NCBI RefSeq assembly: GCF_040807025.1
Contig: NC_090951.1
Location: 1,860,001 to 1,924,000 of the forward strand
Length of the DNA: 64,000 bases
Reading direction: 5' to 3'
Origin: Struthio camelus
Lineage: Eukaryota > Chordata > Aves > Struthioniformes > Struthionidae
This document shows, in pieces, positions 13,077 to 24,018 of this stretch. A program made the translations under genes and the position numbers. Positions within the stretch are counted from its first letter, which is position 1. Each line of letters begins with the position of its first letter. The notes under the pieces are model-generated. The model had not been told where the DNA came from. It did no database searches and saw only the letters and a program-made list of their open reading frames with translations.

Positions 13077-13378
13077 TGCCCCCCCCCCCCCGCGCCGGGC
13101 CCGGGGAACGGGAGCGACCGCCGCTCCGCCGGGGCACCGGACCCCGCGGCCTCGCCCCGGGCCTCACCTGCCTCCGCGGCGCCGCCCAGAGCGGCGGGCC
13201 GAGCCCAAGCGGCCGCCGGAACCGGGGCCGGAACCGGGGCCGGGGCCCACCCCGCGGGCGGCTCGGGCCGCGCCGGGGAGCCGCGGGCCGCCGTGCCGGA
13301 GCGCCGTCGGGGCTCGGCCGGAGTCGCGCCGGGGCCGCCCGCGGCCGCCAGGAACCGGCCGCGCCGATCCCGCTTCAT
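4496..13378 (-). CDS. ZNF276: ZNF276, ZAD and C2H2 zinc-finger protein
   Basis: This is a probable nuclear DNA-binding protein of unknown target. Eleven coding exons, 5' to 3': 13168-13378, 11100-11409, 10782-10834, 9727-10224, 8507-8585, 7124-7204, 6591-6701, 6442-6517, 5893-6010, 5639-5738, 4496-4781. All are in phase and give 640 aa (human about 614). The start MKRDRRGRFL matches human MKRDRLGRFL. A zinc-finger-associated domain has paired cysteines at C81/C84 (YCRLCHGKF) and C140/C143 (FVCKKCHAQF). The middle carries VDLITSSPQCLH and SSEYCGIIRAVWGC, then an acidic stretch and a basic KKPGPKPGWKKK stretch. Five C2H2 fingers follow at about 458-480, 488-511, 519-539, 547-567 and 577-598. 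Exon 1 is GC-rich and Ala/Pro-rich, and the long first intron holds microsatellites. It is divergent with VPS9D1 and convergent with FANCA, as in mammals. Confidence 0.95.
12814..12837. repeat. (GACG)n microsatellite in ZNF276 intron 1
   Basis: Six perfect GACG units. A second GACG tract lies at 20184-20210, just past the VPS9D1 stop. Confidence 0.9.
13034..13074. repeat. (CGG)n trinucleotide repeat in ZNF276 intron 1
   Basis: Nearly 14 uninterrupted CGG units, about 90 bp inside the first ZNF276 donor at 13167 and within the CpG-rich promoter block. A shorter CGG run lies at about 13569-13590. Confidence 0.9.
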
Positions 13379-13693
13379 CGCCGCCGCCGCCGGCCCGGCC
13401 CGGTCCTCCGCCGCCGCCGCAGCGCCCCCTGCCGCCGGGAGGAGCCGCCGCACCGGGCCGCGAGCCGGCGGGGGGCGGCCGTGCCCGCCGCGCCGCTGCC
13501 GCCGCTGCCGCCGCCGCCGGTTCCGGTTCCGGCTCCGGTTGGGGCGGGGCGGGGGCGGCACGTGGCGCGGCGGCGGCGGCGGCGGCGGCGCGGTCCGGCG
13601 GCCTCAGCGCTCCGGGCGGCCGCCGCGGTGCCCGCCCCGCCCGTTCCCCCCCGGCGCCGCGGCCCGCGCGCACCGTTCCGGGCTGCGGCCGCC
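13379..13693. promoter_or_regulatory. divergent ZNF276/VPS9D1 promoter
   Basis: Only 315 bp separate the two start codons. The interval is a CpG island without a TATA box. It holds two adjacent TTCCGG (ETS/GABP type, CCGGAA on the other strand) at 13521-13532, a GC-box run around 13540-13556 and a short CGG tract. Start sites cannot be set from sequence alone. Confidence 0.75.
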
Positions 13694-16600
13694 ATGGCGG
13701 CGGGCGGCGGCGCCGGGACCGGGCCCGGGAGCGGGGCTGGGACCGGGCCGGACCGCGCCCTGCAGGCCGCCATGAAGCTGGCGAACGGTGCCCTGGAGCT
13801 GGACAGCGGCGGCCGCCCGCGGGTGAGCACCGGGCCGGGCCGGGCCCCCTCCCGCCGCCGGGGGGACAACGGGCCCGGCCCCTCCGGGACCCCTTGTCGT
13901 CCCCCCCCCGTCGTGCCCTGGGGACCCCTCGTCCCCTCCCGGCCCCCCCCCGTCGTGCCCTGGGGACCCCTCGTCCCCTCTGCTTGCTCCCCCCCGTCGT
14001 GCCCTGGGGACCCCTCGTCCCCTCCCGGCCCCCCCTGTCGTGCCCTGGGGACCCCTCGTCCCCTCCCGGCCCCCCCTGTCGTGCCCTGGGGACCCCTCGT
14101 CCCCTCCCGGCCCCCCCCCGTCGTGCCCTGGGGACCCCTCGTCCCCTCCTGGCCCCCCCCCGTCGTGCCCTGGGGACCCCTCGTCCCCTCCTGGCCCCCC
14201 CCCGTCGTGCCCTGGGGACCCCTCGTCCCCTCTGCCCCCCCCGTCGTGCCCTGGGGACCCCTCGTCCCCTCCCGGCCCCCCCCGCGTCGTGCCCTGGGGA
14301 CCCCTCGTTCCCTCTGCCCCCCCCGTCGTGCCCTGGGGACCCCTCGTCCCCTCTGCTTGCTCCCCCCCCGCGTCGTGCCCTGGGGACCCCTCGTCCCCTC
14401 CTGGCCCCCCCCGTCGTGCCCTGGGGACCCCTCGTCCCCTCTGTCCCCCCCGTCGTGCCCTGGGGACCCCTCGTCCCCTCTGTCCCCCCCGTCGTGCCCT
14501 GGGGACCCCTCGTCCCCTCTGCCCCCCCCGCGTCGTGCCCTGGGGACCCGTCGTCCCCTCCTGGCCCCCCCCCGTCGTGCCCTGGGGACCCCTCGTCCCC
14601 TCTGGGACCCCCCCAGTGCCCGCTCTCCCTGGCCCGGTGGCCCGGAGAACCCCCCCCACCTGCTTTGGGACCCCCTCAGCCCCTGTGTCAGCCCCCCACC
14701 CCCAGCTCCTGGGCCCCACTTCGGGCCCCCCCCATGGACGCCCTGCGGTCCCCGAGCCCGGGGGGGGGGGTTATTCCCTTTGCCCCCACCCCCTGGAAAC
14801 GGGGCGGGTGTGAGGCCGGGCTGGAGGGGGTCGCGGTGCCCCCCGGGCCGTGGCAGGGGACCGGGTCCGGCTCAGCAGCCCTCTCCGGCAGGAGGCCTAC
14901 GCGGAGTATCTGCGGAGCATCAGCTTCATCGCCCAGGCCCTGCAGGAGGACGCGGCGGCCGGCACAGGTGCGGGCGGCCTCCGCGACACCCCCTGCCCCG
15001 GCCGGAGCCCGGGGGTCCCCGCCGGGCTCCCCAGGCCGGCGCGTGGCAGCAGGGCGCTCGCCGGCCCTGTGGAGCGGCTCCTTGTTCGGGCAGCTGCTTG
15101 CAGGAAAGACGCTTCCGTTGCAGCGGAAGAAGCGCTGCCTTGGCGGGGGGCTGCCGGGACCCCCTCGCCCCCGGGCGGGCGTGCGGAGGCGTCCCCCGCC
15201 CCGGTGCCATCGGAGCGGTGCCCAGGGCCCTGGGGACCGCGGCCGCTCTGCCCACACGGCATCCTCCGTGCAGACGGCAGCGAGGGCCTGGCGCCCGACA
15301 CCCCGAAGATGCTGAAGCTCGCGGAGCAGTGCCTGGAGAGAGTCAAGTCCATCGCGGCCGCGCTCGGTGAGCGATGCTGTCCCTGCGGCGGCGGGGCGCA
15401 GCGCAGCGAGCGGGGCTCGCGCGCCCTGACCGTCCTCCCCTCCCCAGGGACAGCCAAGGCCAAACCTGCCGCCCAGGAGAGGAGCACGGGCCCCGCGCCC
15501 GTCTCCCGGCACCGCAGGGTCTTCTCGGACGAGGGGGGCAAGCTCTCTCCTTTCCTGCCGCCGGAGATCTTCCAGAAGCTGCAGATCGCCGAAGCTCAGC
15601 GCGCCAGGAAGTACGTGGGCCATCGGCAGGGCGGTGACGTGGGGGGCCGAGGCCTGGCGGCCCCCAGCGTTCGGGTGCGGAGGGACGGCGTCCGGTCCTC
15701 GGCAGGGTGCTGGGCGCCTGTGCTGAGCGCCCAAGGGCCCCGTGGCGCGCGCCCGCCGTTTGCGTACCTCCCGGCCGCCCCGGGAAGGCGCTCAGGGCTC
15801 GTTGCCGGCAGGGAGCTGACGCCGCTGGAGGAGGCGTCTCTGCAGAACCAGAAGCTGAAGGCTGCCTACGAGGCCCGGGTGGCGCGGCTGAACCCCCGCC
15901 AGGCCCTGCAGAAGACCTCCCTGGCAAGTGGGGAGCGCCGAGGGCTGGGGCTCTGCACGGGCTGGGCACGGAGCCGGGCAGCTCCCAACCCCCCCAGTCC
16001 CTCCCCGGGGCCTCGGCCAGAGTCGCGTCGGGTGTTGCAGGGCCCAAGCGGCCCTGGAGAGGCCCTGGCCCTGCTGGGGTGGCTCTGGGCCTGGGAAGGG
16101 AAAGGGCTCCTGCAGCGGCAGGGAGGTGGGGCGGGAGCATGCAGGCGCGATGGACCCCGGGCTGGGCTGGGAGGGAGCAGAGGGTCCCGCGAGGTGCCTG
16201 GGAGTTCCCCGAGCTGCCTGCCTGTCCGCATGCTCCCGCTGTGGCACGGGTGGCCGTGGGCTTTTGGCAGGCGTCACCAACACGCGCTCTGCTCCGCAGA
16301 CGCTGTCCCTCCAGCGGCAGATGATGGAGAACCTGGTGATCGCCAAGGCCCGGGAGGAGACCGTATCCTTCCCGTTCGAAGAGCTCTGAGCGTGGGCCGT
16401 GCGGCTCTGCTGGGCCCCTGCTCTGCAGGGAGCATCGATGCAGCCAGGCCGGAGCAGCCCCGAGCCTGCGGGCAGCCCCAGCGCCTCTGGGCCTGCGCGT
16501 AGCCCGGGTTTCGTAGCCCCGTGCGCTGCTGCGGACACCTGTGCCTCGTCCCTGGGCTGCGCTGATCCAAAACGCGCTTTTGGGATCTGCTGTTACGGGC

Positions 16601-19600
16601 TGCCTTGGGGGGAAACGGGGTGGGAGAAGGGCAGATCCTGGCTCCTGCCCGGTAGGAGGCGGTGGCTGAGCCTGGACAAGCAGAGGCTGGAAGGCTCCTG
16701 CCCAGCTCTCCCCGGGCCGGCGTGGGGGTCCCGCAGGGGCTCCAGCCATGCTCGCCATGGTGGCGGGCCGTCAGGGACCCCCGGGCCGCGGGAGGAGACG
16801 CCGGGGCTGGCCGTGCGGGGTGGCGGGCGAGCGGGCTGGCCCCGTGCCGTGGTGGCGGCGGTGGCACGCAGGTGGCTCTGGAGCCTTGACTCTGCCGTGG
16901 CCCAGCTGCAGCGGAAAATGGAGGAGCGGCGGCTGCGGCTGCAGGAGGCTGCCAACAGGTGAGCGGGGCCGGGGCGTCGCGGCAGGGGGACCCCGCAGGC
17001 GCAGGGACCTCGTGTCCCTGTGCCTGGAGGGGGGTGCTGGTGGCGCCGCCCAGCAGACCCCCGCTGCCCACCGCCGCTGCTGCCCGGGCAGGAGGTTCTC
17101 CGGCAGCGTGGCCCTCACCCCCGAGGAGCAGGAGCAGAGAGCCCTCTACGCCGCCGTCCTCGAGTACGAGCAGGACCACGTGAGTGCGCTCCGGGGGCTG
17201 CTGCCTCCGGCCCCACTGGCCCGGGAAGCCTTATCCTGGGGGTGGGATGCTGCCTGGGGGGGCAGGATGCCCTTGCCTGGGGAAGGGATGCCTGGCCCTG
17301 GCAGCAGGACGCCTACTGTCCCCGTGTGCTGCTGGGGGCAGGATGCCTGCCGTCCCCGGGTCCGGGGGGAGCAGGACGCGGTGCCGTCCCGGCCCCGGGG
17401 TCCCGTCTCATCCGCCCGCGGGCGCTCTCCCAGGACTGGCCGCGGCAGTGGAAGGCCAAGCTGAAGCGGAGCCCGGCGGATCTCTCCGTGGTGGCGGGGC
17501 TCTTCTCCTGCCTCCTCAGGTAGCGCCTGGGCTGGGAAGGGGCCGGGCTGGGAGGGAGGGAGGGGGCCGCGGCTGCTTGCCAATGCCTCCTGGCGCCTGC
17601 CCGCCCCTCGCCTCCGTCAGCAGCCCCTTCCCTCTGCTTGCAGCTTCCCCGAGCACCCCATTGCCCAGCTCCTGCGGAAGCTGCAGTGCGCGGTGTATGG
17701 CCGGCTCTACCCGGCCGTCAGCCAGGGCGCTGCCGACGCCGCCCCCGCCTCCCCCACCGGCCTCTCCTTCCTCTCGCTGGACGCCGGGGCCCTGCTGGCC
17801 CCGGAGCCCGGGGGCCGGCGGCTCCGAGCCTCCCGCAGCCTGCACTGCATGTTCTCGGTGCCGGAGCACGGCCCGGCCGGCCTGCGGCACAGCCTGTCCA
17901 GCTCGCCCCTGGCCGACGGGCGCGGGCTCGAGGGCGGCTCCCCGGGGCCGGCCGGGCCCCCAGCAGGGGCAGCCAGCCCCCCGCCCCCCCGGGAGAGCTC
18001 CTTTGAGGACCTGGAGCGGTTCCTGGCGTCGCCCGAGGGCTGGCGCGCGGGGGAGCCCCCGGCCGGCCCCGCGCAGAAGGCGTCGCTGCAGGAGCAGCTG
18101 AAGGGCGTCGTGCGGGACATCCACAACGCCATCGGTGAGCGGCGGCCGCTGGGCCGGGGCGCCGGGGCAGGGGGTCGGGGCAGGGCTCTGCCCTCCGGCG
18201 GTGGGGGGATCCAGACATCTCGGCCAGGGTGAGGCAGGGGCTGGGCAATGGCCCTGGACGCGGTGCCTCCGTCACCCAGGGGTGTGGGGCAGAGAGGGAG
18301 CCCGCAGGCAGAGCCTGGGTGTGGGGCTGCTGCAGGCTGTGCCAAATTGTGGGGACCTGGGGGGGGACTGGGGCAGGGACCTGGGGCAACTGGGGCAGGG
18401 ATGTGGGGCAGGGACCTGGGGCGGCTGGCCAGGGACACAGGGCAGGGCTGCAGGGCGGCTGGGGCAGGGATGTAGGGCAGGGATGTGAGGTGCCTAGGGC
18501 AGAGGCATGGGGCAGGGGTGTGAGATACTTGGGGCAGGGACATGGGGCAGGGACGTGGGGCAGGGATGCGAGGTGCCTAGGGCAGGGACATGAGGCAGGG
18601 ATGCAGGGTGCCTAGGGCAGGGATGTGGGGCACCTGGGGCAGGGACATGGGACAGGGATGCGAGGTGCCTGGGGCAGGGACGTGGGGCAGCTGTGGCAGG
18701 GATGTGGGGCAGGGATGCGAGGTGCCTAAGGCAGGGACGTGGGGTAGGGATGCAGGGTGCCTGGGGCAGGGATGTGAGGTGCCTGGGGCAGGGCCATGGG
18801 GCAGGGCCAAGGGGCAGGGACAGGGGACGAGGATGCAGGGCAGGGATGTGGGGCGCCTGGGGCAGGGCTGTGGGGCAGGGACGTGGGGCGGGCACAGGGG
18901 ACGAGGATGCAGGGCAGGGATGCGGGGTGCCTGAGGCAGGGACAGGGGGCAGGGACATGGGGTGAGGATGCGGGGCAGGGATGCGGGGTGCCTGGAGCAA
19001 GGACGTGGGGCAGGAAAATGGGGTGAGGATGCGGGGCAGGGATGCAGGGTGCCTGGGGCAGGGCGGCGGGGTGAGGATGCGGGGCCGGCCGGGGAGGACA
19101 GGGGCGGTCCGGCCGGCGCGCAGCCCCGGCTGAGCGCGCTGCGTAACTCGGCCCTTCCCAGACAGGCTGCTGTCCCTGAGCCTGCTGGCCTTCGAGGGGC
19201 TCAGCGCGGCGCCCTGCAAGGAGCAGTGCCTGGCCTGCATCGAGGAGGCCTTCTTCCCCCCGCTGTGGGCTCCGCTGCTGGCGCTGTACAGGTAGGGCGC
19301 TCGGGGCTGGGCCGGAGGCGGCGGCGGCGCCCGGCCCCCACCTGCCCGCAGCCTCGCCTGCCCGCAGGAGCGTGCACCGGCCCCGCGAAGCGGCCCTGGC
19401 CAGGAGCATGGAGCGGCACCGCAGCGCCGGCCCCGCCGAGCTGGGCCTGTCGCCCCGGCTCTTCCCGCCGGCGGCCGGGGCGCGGGCAGGCGGCGGCCCC
19501 GCGTACGGCTCCGCCGTGGAGGACTTGCGCCTCATCCCGCTGGAGACGTGTCCCCAGAGGAAGCTGGAGTGCATCGGTGGGTGGCTGGGGGCGCGCGGGG

Positions 19601-20145
19601 CGCGCGGGGCGGGCGCGGGGCCCAACCTCACGGCCGTGCTGCGCCCCCAGTGCGAGCCCTGCGCGTCATCTGCGAGTGCGCGGAGGAGTACTGCGGCGCC
19701 CGGGACAGCCGGCCCCCCCCCGCCGCCGCCGCCGCCATGTGAGTACGGCCCGGCCGGCGCGGGCACGCGCGGCCCCGCAGCTGCGCCGAGCGGGGGCTGC
19801 GGCGACGGGCTTCGCTCCCCGCTGGGCAGCGCCCCGAGGCTGCCTGCCCTGCCGGCGCGCCGGGGCTCACGGATGCCGTTGCCGGCAGCGGGGCGGACGA
19901 CCTGCTGCCCATCCTGTCCTACGTGGTGCTGCAGAGCGGGCTGCCCCAGCTGGTGTCCGAGTGCGCGGCCCTGGAGGAGTTCATCCACGAGGGGTAGGTG
20001 CCGCCGGGGCCCCGCGGGAGCCGGGCGCGCGGGCGCTGGCCGTGACGCCGGCGCGCCCCTCTGCCGCAGGTACCTCATCGGCGAGGAGGGGTACTGCCTG
20101 ACCTCGCTGCAGAGCGCCCTGTCCTACGTGGAGTCGCTGCGCTGA
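13694..20145 (+). CDS. VPS9D1: VPS9D1, MIT and VPS9-domain protein
   Basis: This is an endosomal Rab-GEF-like protein; its precise Rab target is uncertain. Fifteen coding exons: 13694-13822, 14892-14967, 15274-15366, 15448-15610, 15812-15923, 16300-16362, 16906-16958, 17092-17179, 17434-17519, 17644-18134, 19162-19291, 19368-19576, 19651-19738, 19889-19993, 20070-20145. They give 653 aa (human about 631). An MIT-type helical region ([24 protein letters not shown]) spans about 25-105. Next come [19 protein letters not shown], a coiled segment ([18 protein letters not shown]), a Pro/Ser-rich linker in exon 10 and the VPS9 domain from about 455, with ADDLLPIL at 596-603, [15 protein letters not shown] and [14 protein letters not shown]. 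Intron 5 (15924-16299) uses a GC donor, gcaagt; the nearby GT would break the frame. Introns 1 and 10 contain minisatellites. Confidence 0.96.
13890..14610. repeat. 41-44 bp minisatellite in VPS9D1 intron 1
   Basis: About 17 copies of a unit built on tcgtgccctggggacccctc plus a run of six to nine C. Copy starts I could index (13911, 13953, 13997, 14038, 14079, 14121, 14163) are 41-44 bp apart. Differences lie mainly in C-run length and a cccgg/ctgg/ctgc spacer. Confidence 0.95.
18340..19085. repeat. G-rich minisatellite in VPS9D1 intron 10
   Basis: Interspersed 12-20 bp words such as gggcagggatgtggggc, gcgaggtgcctggggc and caggggacgaggatgc repeat some 30 times with variation. It fills most of the 1,027-bp intron 10 and is G-rich on the coding strand. 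Confidence 0.9.
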
Positions 20146-20183
20146 GCAGCCGGCAGCCCGGCCACCCCTCGGCGAAGCCGGAC

Positions 20184-20210
20184 GGAAGGACGGACGGACG
20201 GACGGACGGG
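20184..20210. repeat. (GACG)n microsatellite in VPS9D1 3' UTR
   Basis: An imperfect GACG tract 40 bp after the VPS9D1 stop. It ends in the same gacggacggggcg as the tract in ZNF276 intron 1. Confidence 0.85.
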
Positions 20211-20398
20211 GCGGGTGCCGCTGGGCTCCCGGCGCTTCCCGGCGCCGCCGACGTTGCCGAGGGTCCCGCGGGGCCGCGCGGACGGACTGGAACTGCCGGG
20301 GTGGGGGAAGCCGCCGGGGGCCGGAGGACGCGGCGAAACACCGGAGGGGCCCCGGGGCTGAGCCCCCCCGGGTGCCGCCGCGGCGGGGGGCAGCGGCT

Positions 20399-20404
20399 AA
20401 TAAA
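20399..20404 (+). promoter_or_regulatory. VPS9D1: VPS9D1 polyadenylation signal
   Basis: An AATAAA 254 nt after the stop in otherwise GC-rich sequence. Confidence 0.85.
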
Positions 20405-20639
20405 GGTGCCTGCCCGCCGCCTCCGCTGCTGCCGCCTGCGGCGCTCGGGGCTCCGGCCGGCGCGGGCTGCCCCGGGGCCCGGGGGTGGGGGAGCCCCAGC
20501 CCCGCTGCCCCCCGCCCTCCCCGGGGCCCGGTCGTTGCCTGCCCGGTTGCCCCGGGGCCGGTGCCCCGGGGGCGCCGCTGCTCCTCCCGCCCGCGGGGTG
20601 GCGCTGTCGGCGCGAGTTGGGGGGGGTTGCGGTGGGCGG

Positions 20640-20779
20640 GCCGGGGTTGGCCCCGCCCCTCGGAGGGGGCGTGGCGGCGGGAACCGCCCCGCACACGTCA
20701 CGGCCCGAAGGGGGCGGGGCGGGGCGCGGGAGAGGCGGAAGGGGCGCCGCTGGGGCCCCGCGGGGAGCCGGGGCGGCAG
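20640..20779 (+). promoter_or_regulatory. SPATA2L: SPATA2L CpG promoter and probable non-coding first exon
   Basis: A GC-box-rich block (ggggcggggcggggcg near 20710) with a CRE-like half site, acgtca, near 20695 ends in a strong donor, ggcag/gtgagg, at 20779/20780. The next acceptor is at 21460-21461, one base before the ATG. This fits a 5' UTR exon spliced to the first coding exon. The transcription start is inferred. Confidence 0.55.
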
Positions 20780-20934
20780 GTGAGGGGGGGGCCCGGGCCA
20801 CGCCCCCTGCTGGGGGTTCAGGCCACGCCCCCTGCTGGGGGATCCCCCGGGTCCCCGCGCCGCCGGGGCCGGGGAGGGGTCCCGCGGAGGGGCCGCGGTC
20901 GGGGCTGGGCGCTGAGCGCGGGGCGCGGGGGACA

Positions 20935-21420
20935 GGCCCGGGAGCCTGGCCTGGGTGCAGGGTGCTGAGGGCACGGGCAGGAGGAGGGAGCCGGGCCCGG
21001 GTGCAGGGTGCTGAGCCCATAGGCGGGAGGAGGGTGCAGGGTGCTGAGGGCACAGGCAGGAGGAGGGTGGCGGGCCTGAGCGCAGGGTGCTGAGCCCATA
21101 GGTGGGAGCAGGGTGGCAGGCTTGTGCTCAGGGTGCTAGGCTATGTCTGGGCGCAGGATGCTGAGGCCAGGTGCAGGGTGGTGGGCCTGGGAGCAGGGTG
21201 CTGAGTCGGTGGATGGGAGCAGGGTGCTGGGTCTGGGTGCGAGACTATGGCCAGGTGCAGGATGCTGGGCCAGCTGCAGGGTGCCCGGGCTATGGACAGG
21301 ATCAGGGTGCTGAGGTCACGGGCAGGAGGAGGGAGCCAGGTCTGGGTGCAGGGTGCTGAGACCACGGGCAGGAGGAGGGAGCCGGGCCTGGGTGCAGGGT
21401 GCTGAGGCCGTGGCAGGCCC
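20935..21420. repeat. minisatellite in SPATA2L 5' intron
   Basis: About ten degenerate copies of a 40-50 bp unit containing gcagggtgctgag and cgggcaggaggagggagc. Unit spacing is irregular. Confidence 0.85.
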
Positions 21421-21462
21421 AGGGGGGAGGCCGGCCAGGCTGAGGCCGCTGCCTCCCGCAGG

Positions 21463-23044
21463 ATGTGCTCCGGCGCGGCGCTGCGGCAGGAGTACCGGCG
21501 CTGCCTGGAGCGGGACTTGCGGCGGGGCCGCGCCGGGGCCTGCTCCGACGCCGCCTTCGGGGAGCTGCTCCGGCAGCGCCTGCGGGACGACCCGGCGCTG
21601 CTCCGGGCCCTGCAGGACGACGCCGCGGCCCTCCTGGCCAGCGGCCTGCGGGGCCGCCGCGACCTGGTGCAGGCGCTCCGGGGCCTGGCCGGCGCCTTCG
21701 AGGTGCTGGAGCTGGCGGCCATCAACCTCTACCTCTTCCCCTGGCGCAAGGAGTTCGGCACCGTCAAGGTGGGGAGCCCGGTGCTGGCCGCGTGGCTGGG
21801 TCGGGGCTGGCTCGTGCCGGGGTGCCCGGGCAGGAGGAGCCCCGGGGGGACGCCCGGGAGTCGCTGGCGGCGGGGTTGGGGCCGGCTGAGCTGCCCACAC
21901 TTGTGGCTCGCGGGCGGCTGTGGGGCATTAGGAGGGAGCCGGGGCGGGCGCTGCAGCCGTGCCCGCGCTCTCCTTGCAGACCTTCTCGGGGACGTACGTG
22001 CACCGGCTGCGAGCGGCGCTCCCCGAGGCCGACCTGGCGCGGAGCTTCGGCCGCCTGGGCTACGTGAGGAGGGACGACCACCACCTCGCCGTCTCCCGGC
22101 CGCCCCCGGGGCCCGAGCTCGTCGCCGCCGCCTGTGGCTTCTTCGCCTGCCGGCTGGAGTGCGAGATCCTGGTGGAGGTGGTGCTGCGGCTGCGGCCGCG
22201 CCGCGTGCGCGCCCAAGACCTGCTCGAGGCGCGGCAGCTCGCCGGCGGCACGGAGGCCTGCGTGGAGGCGCTGCGGCGACTGGCGCTGCAGCGCGACGCC
22301 GGGGCCGGCTGCAGCGACTGCGTGGATCTGTACCGGGAGCCGCCGGTGGGCCCCGAGGACGCTGGCCCCGCGGGAGGCCGGCAGGATGCAGTCCCCTCGC
22401 CGCTGCCTGGACCCACCCCGCGGGAGCAGGGCGCCAGGCTCGGGAGGGACCCGGCTGGGCTGCGGGGTGCTCAGGACGCGCCCAGGAGGAGCTGGGACCT
22501 CGTGGGACGCGGTGAGCTGGGGCGGGAGCGGCTCCCCTCCGAGGGTAACGCCGATCCAGACGCCTCCTCTCGCCTCCTCCTGGAGCAGGAGCTCGGTGGG
22601 GCTGGCGGCTCCCGAGACGCCGTGACTGCGGGGAGCGAAGGCCCCCAGGTGAGCTCCCGCTGCTCCCCTCCTGCCCCTGCCCTGAGCCGGGCAGCAAACT
22701 GCCCTGCGCTGGGCCTGGCCCGGCCCGGCCACCTGGGTGAGCCCCAGCAGCCCCCGGCGAGCGGCAGACCCGGGGATTTGCCCCCTGCTGCCCCGCGGCC
22801 TGCGAGCGGGGAGGCACCGGAGCTGCCCTGCTACCAGCTGCACTCGTGCCTGCGCCGCGGCGTGCTGCCCTCGTACTGCTGCACCACGTGCCAGCAGCTC
22901 CACGCCGGCGCCTGCGCGGCCGCGCAGGCCTGCCGGACCCTCCACCGTGGCCAGGAGCTGCGCAGCGAGAAGCAGCAGCGCCTCTGGCTGCAGAGGACAG
23001 AGGTGGACATGCTGCTGGCCGACGGCTCCAGCGCCTGGACCTAG
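21463..23044 (+). CDS. SPATA2L: SPATA2L (SPATA2-like)
   Basis: A paralogue of SPATA2, the PUB-domain adaptor that links the deubiquitinase CYLD to HOIP in TNF-receptor signalling; SPATA2L also binds CYLD in mammals. Two coding exons, 21463-21768 and 21980-23044, give 456 aa (human about 424). The PUB-type region fills roughly residues 5-220: QEYRRCLERDLRRGRAG, LRALQDDAAALLASGL, LELAAINLYLFPWRKEF, then TFSGTYVH, LGYVRRDDHHLAV and ACGFFACRLECEILVEV. A low-complexity middle follows. The C-terminal Cys/His cluster (SYCCTTCQQLHAGAC, residues about 395-415) and the RLWLQRTEVDMLLADGS tail match the human end. The second exon is one long frame, as in mammals. It lies in the same direction as VPS9D1 and converges on CDK10. 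Confidence 0.95.
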
Positions 23045-24012
23045 CTGGCGGGAAGGCCACGGGCTGGGCCGCGGCCAGCATTAACGGGAACTGCTGCTGG
23101 CTGCGCTGGGTTTCCCCAGGTGGGAGGGAACTGGGCAGCTCACGGGTCTCCAGGCAACCACTACTTGGCCTGAGGATGAGCAGCTTGAACCTCTCAACCC
23201 CAGCCCTCCCTTCAAGCGGTTGCGGGTAGCAGGGCCGGTGCCAAGCTCGGCTACCCCACAGCTGGGCAGCGCAGGGCAGCACATCCCCCTCTTCAGGCAG
23301 TAGGTCAAGGGCTCCGGCGCGCCAGGACTTGTCCCTCCCTGCTATAAACAGCTCGGTGCATCTCAGTAAAACGCGGCTGCCCACAGCACGGTGGTCTTGT
23401 TCTGCCAGGGAGGGAGTGGGGAGGAACTGGCTGCATTGGTGTCAGCAGGGCCCCAGTGGGCCAAGGTGCCACGGGGACATGCTGCTGGGCCCCAGGCCGC
23501 GCAGGGCAGCTGGGCCAAGGCTGATGCTGCCCCCTCTCTGGAGACCGGCAGGGCTTTGCCCCCGCCTCCCAGGGGTGCCAGGCCCCTCTGGTGCCATGGC
23601 CAGTTCTGCACTGAGCAGCAGCTGGAGCCCTCCTGCCCTTACAGCTGCAGGGAGGAAGAAGCGACTCACTGGGCTCCACAGGACGGTGGGATGGGGAAAG
23701 GAAGTGGGCACAGCTATGTCAGAGCAGCCCTCTCCTCCCAGGACAGCAGGGCCAGGCGCAGCTAAAAGCTGTTTCAAGTAGGCAGAGCCTGTGGCTGTCC
23801 TTGTCCCCGCTTCGCAGCGCAGGGCTGAGTGGGTGGGCGGCACAGGGGAGGGCACGGCCAGGGTACCCAGCTCCTCCCGGCCCAGCTGCGCCGCAGGATG
23901 TTAGGTGAGGGCACGGCTTCCTTCCCACCTGCGCTGCGGCTCGGCCCTGGTAGGAGGTTGAGCCCCAGGGGACAAGCAGTTCATTTCTCACCCTTGCTGT
24001 TTGCAGATACTT

Positions 24013-24018
24013 TTATTA
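24013..24018 (-). promoter_or_regulatory. CDK10: CDK10 polyadenylation signal
   Basis: TTTATT on the + strand, AATAAA on the minus strand, 715 nt beyond the CDK10 stop. It is the only canonical hexamer I see before the SPATA2L gene. Confidence 0.65.

Noticed and set aside
12745-15315. Open frame of 856 codons on the + strand across VPS9D1 exon 1
   Set aside because: It runs through a promoter, a CGG tract and the intron 1 minisatellite in a frame other than VPS9D1; GC-rich repeats simply lack stops.
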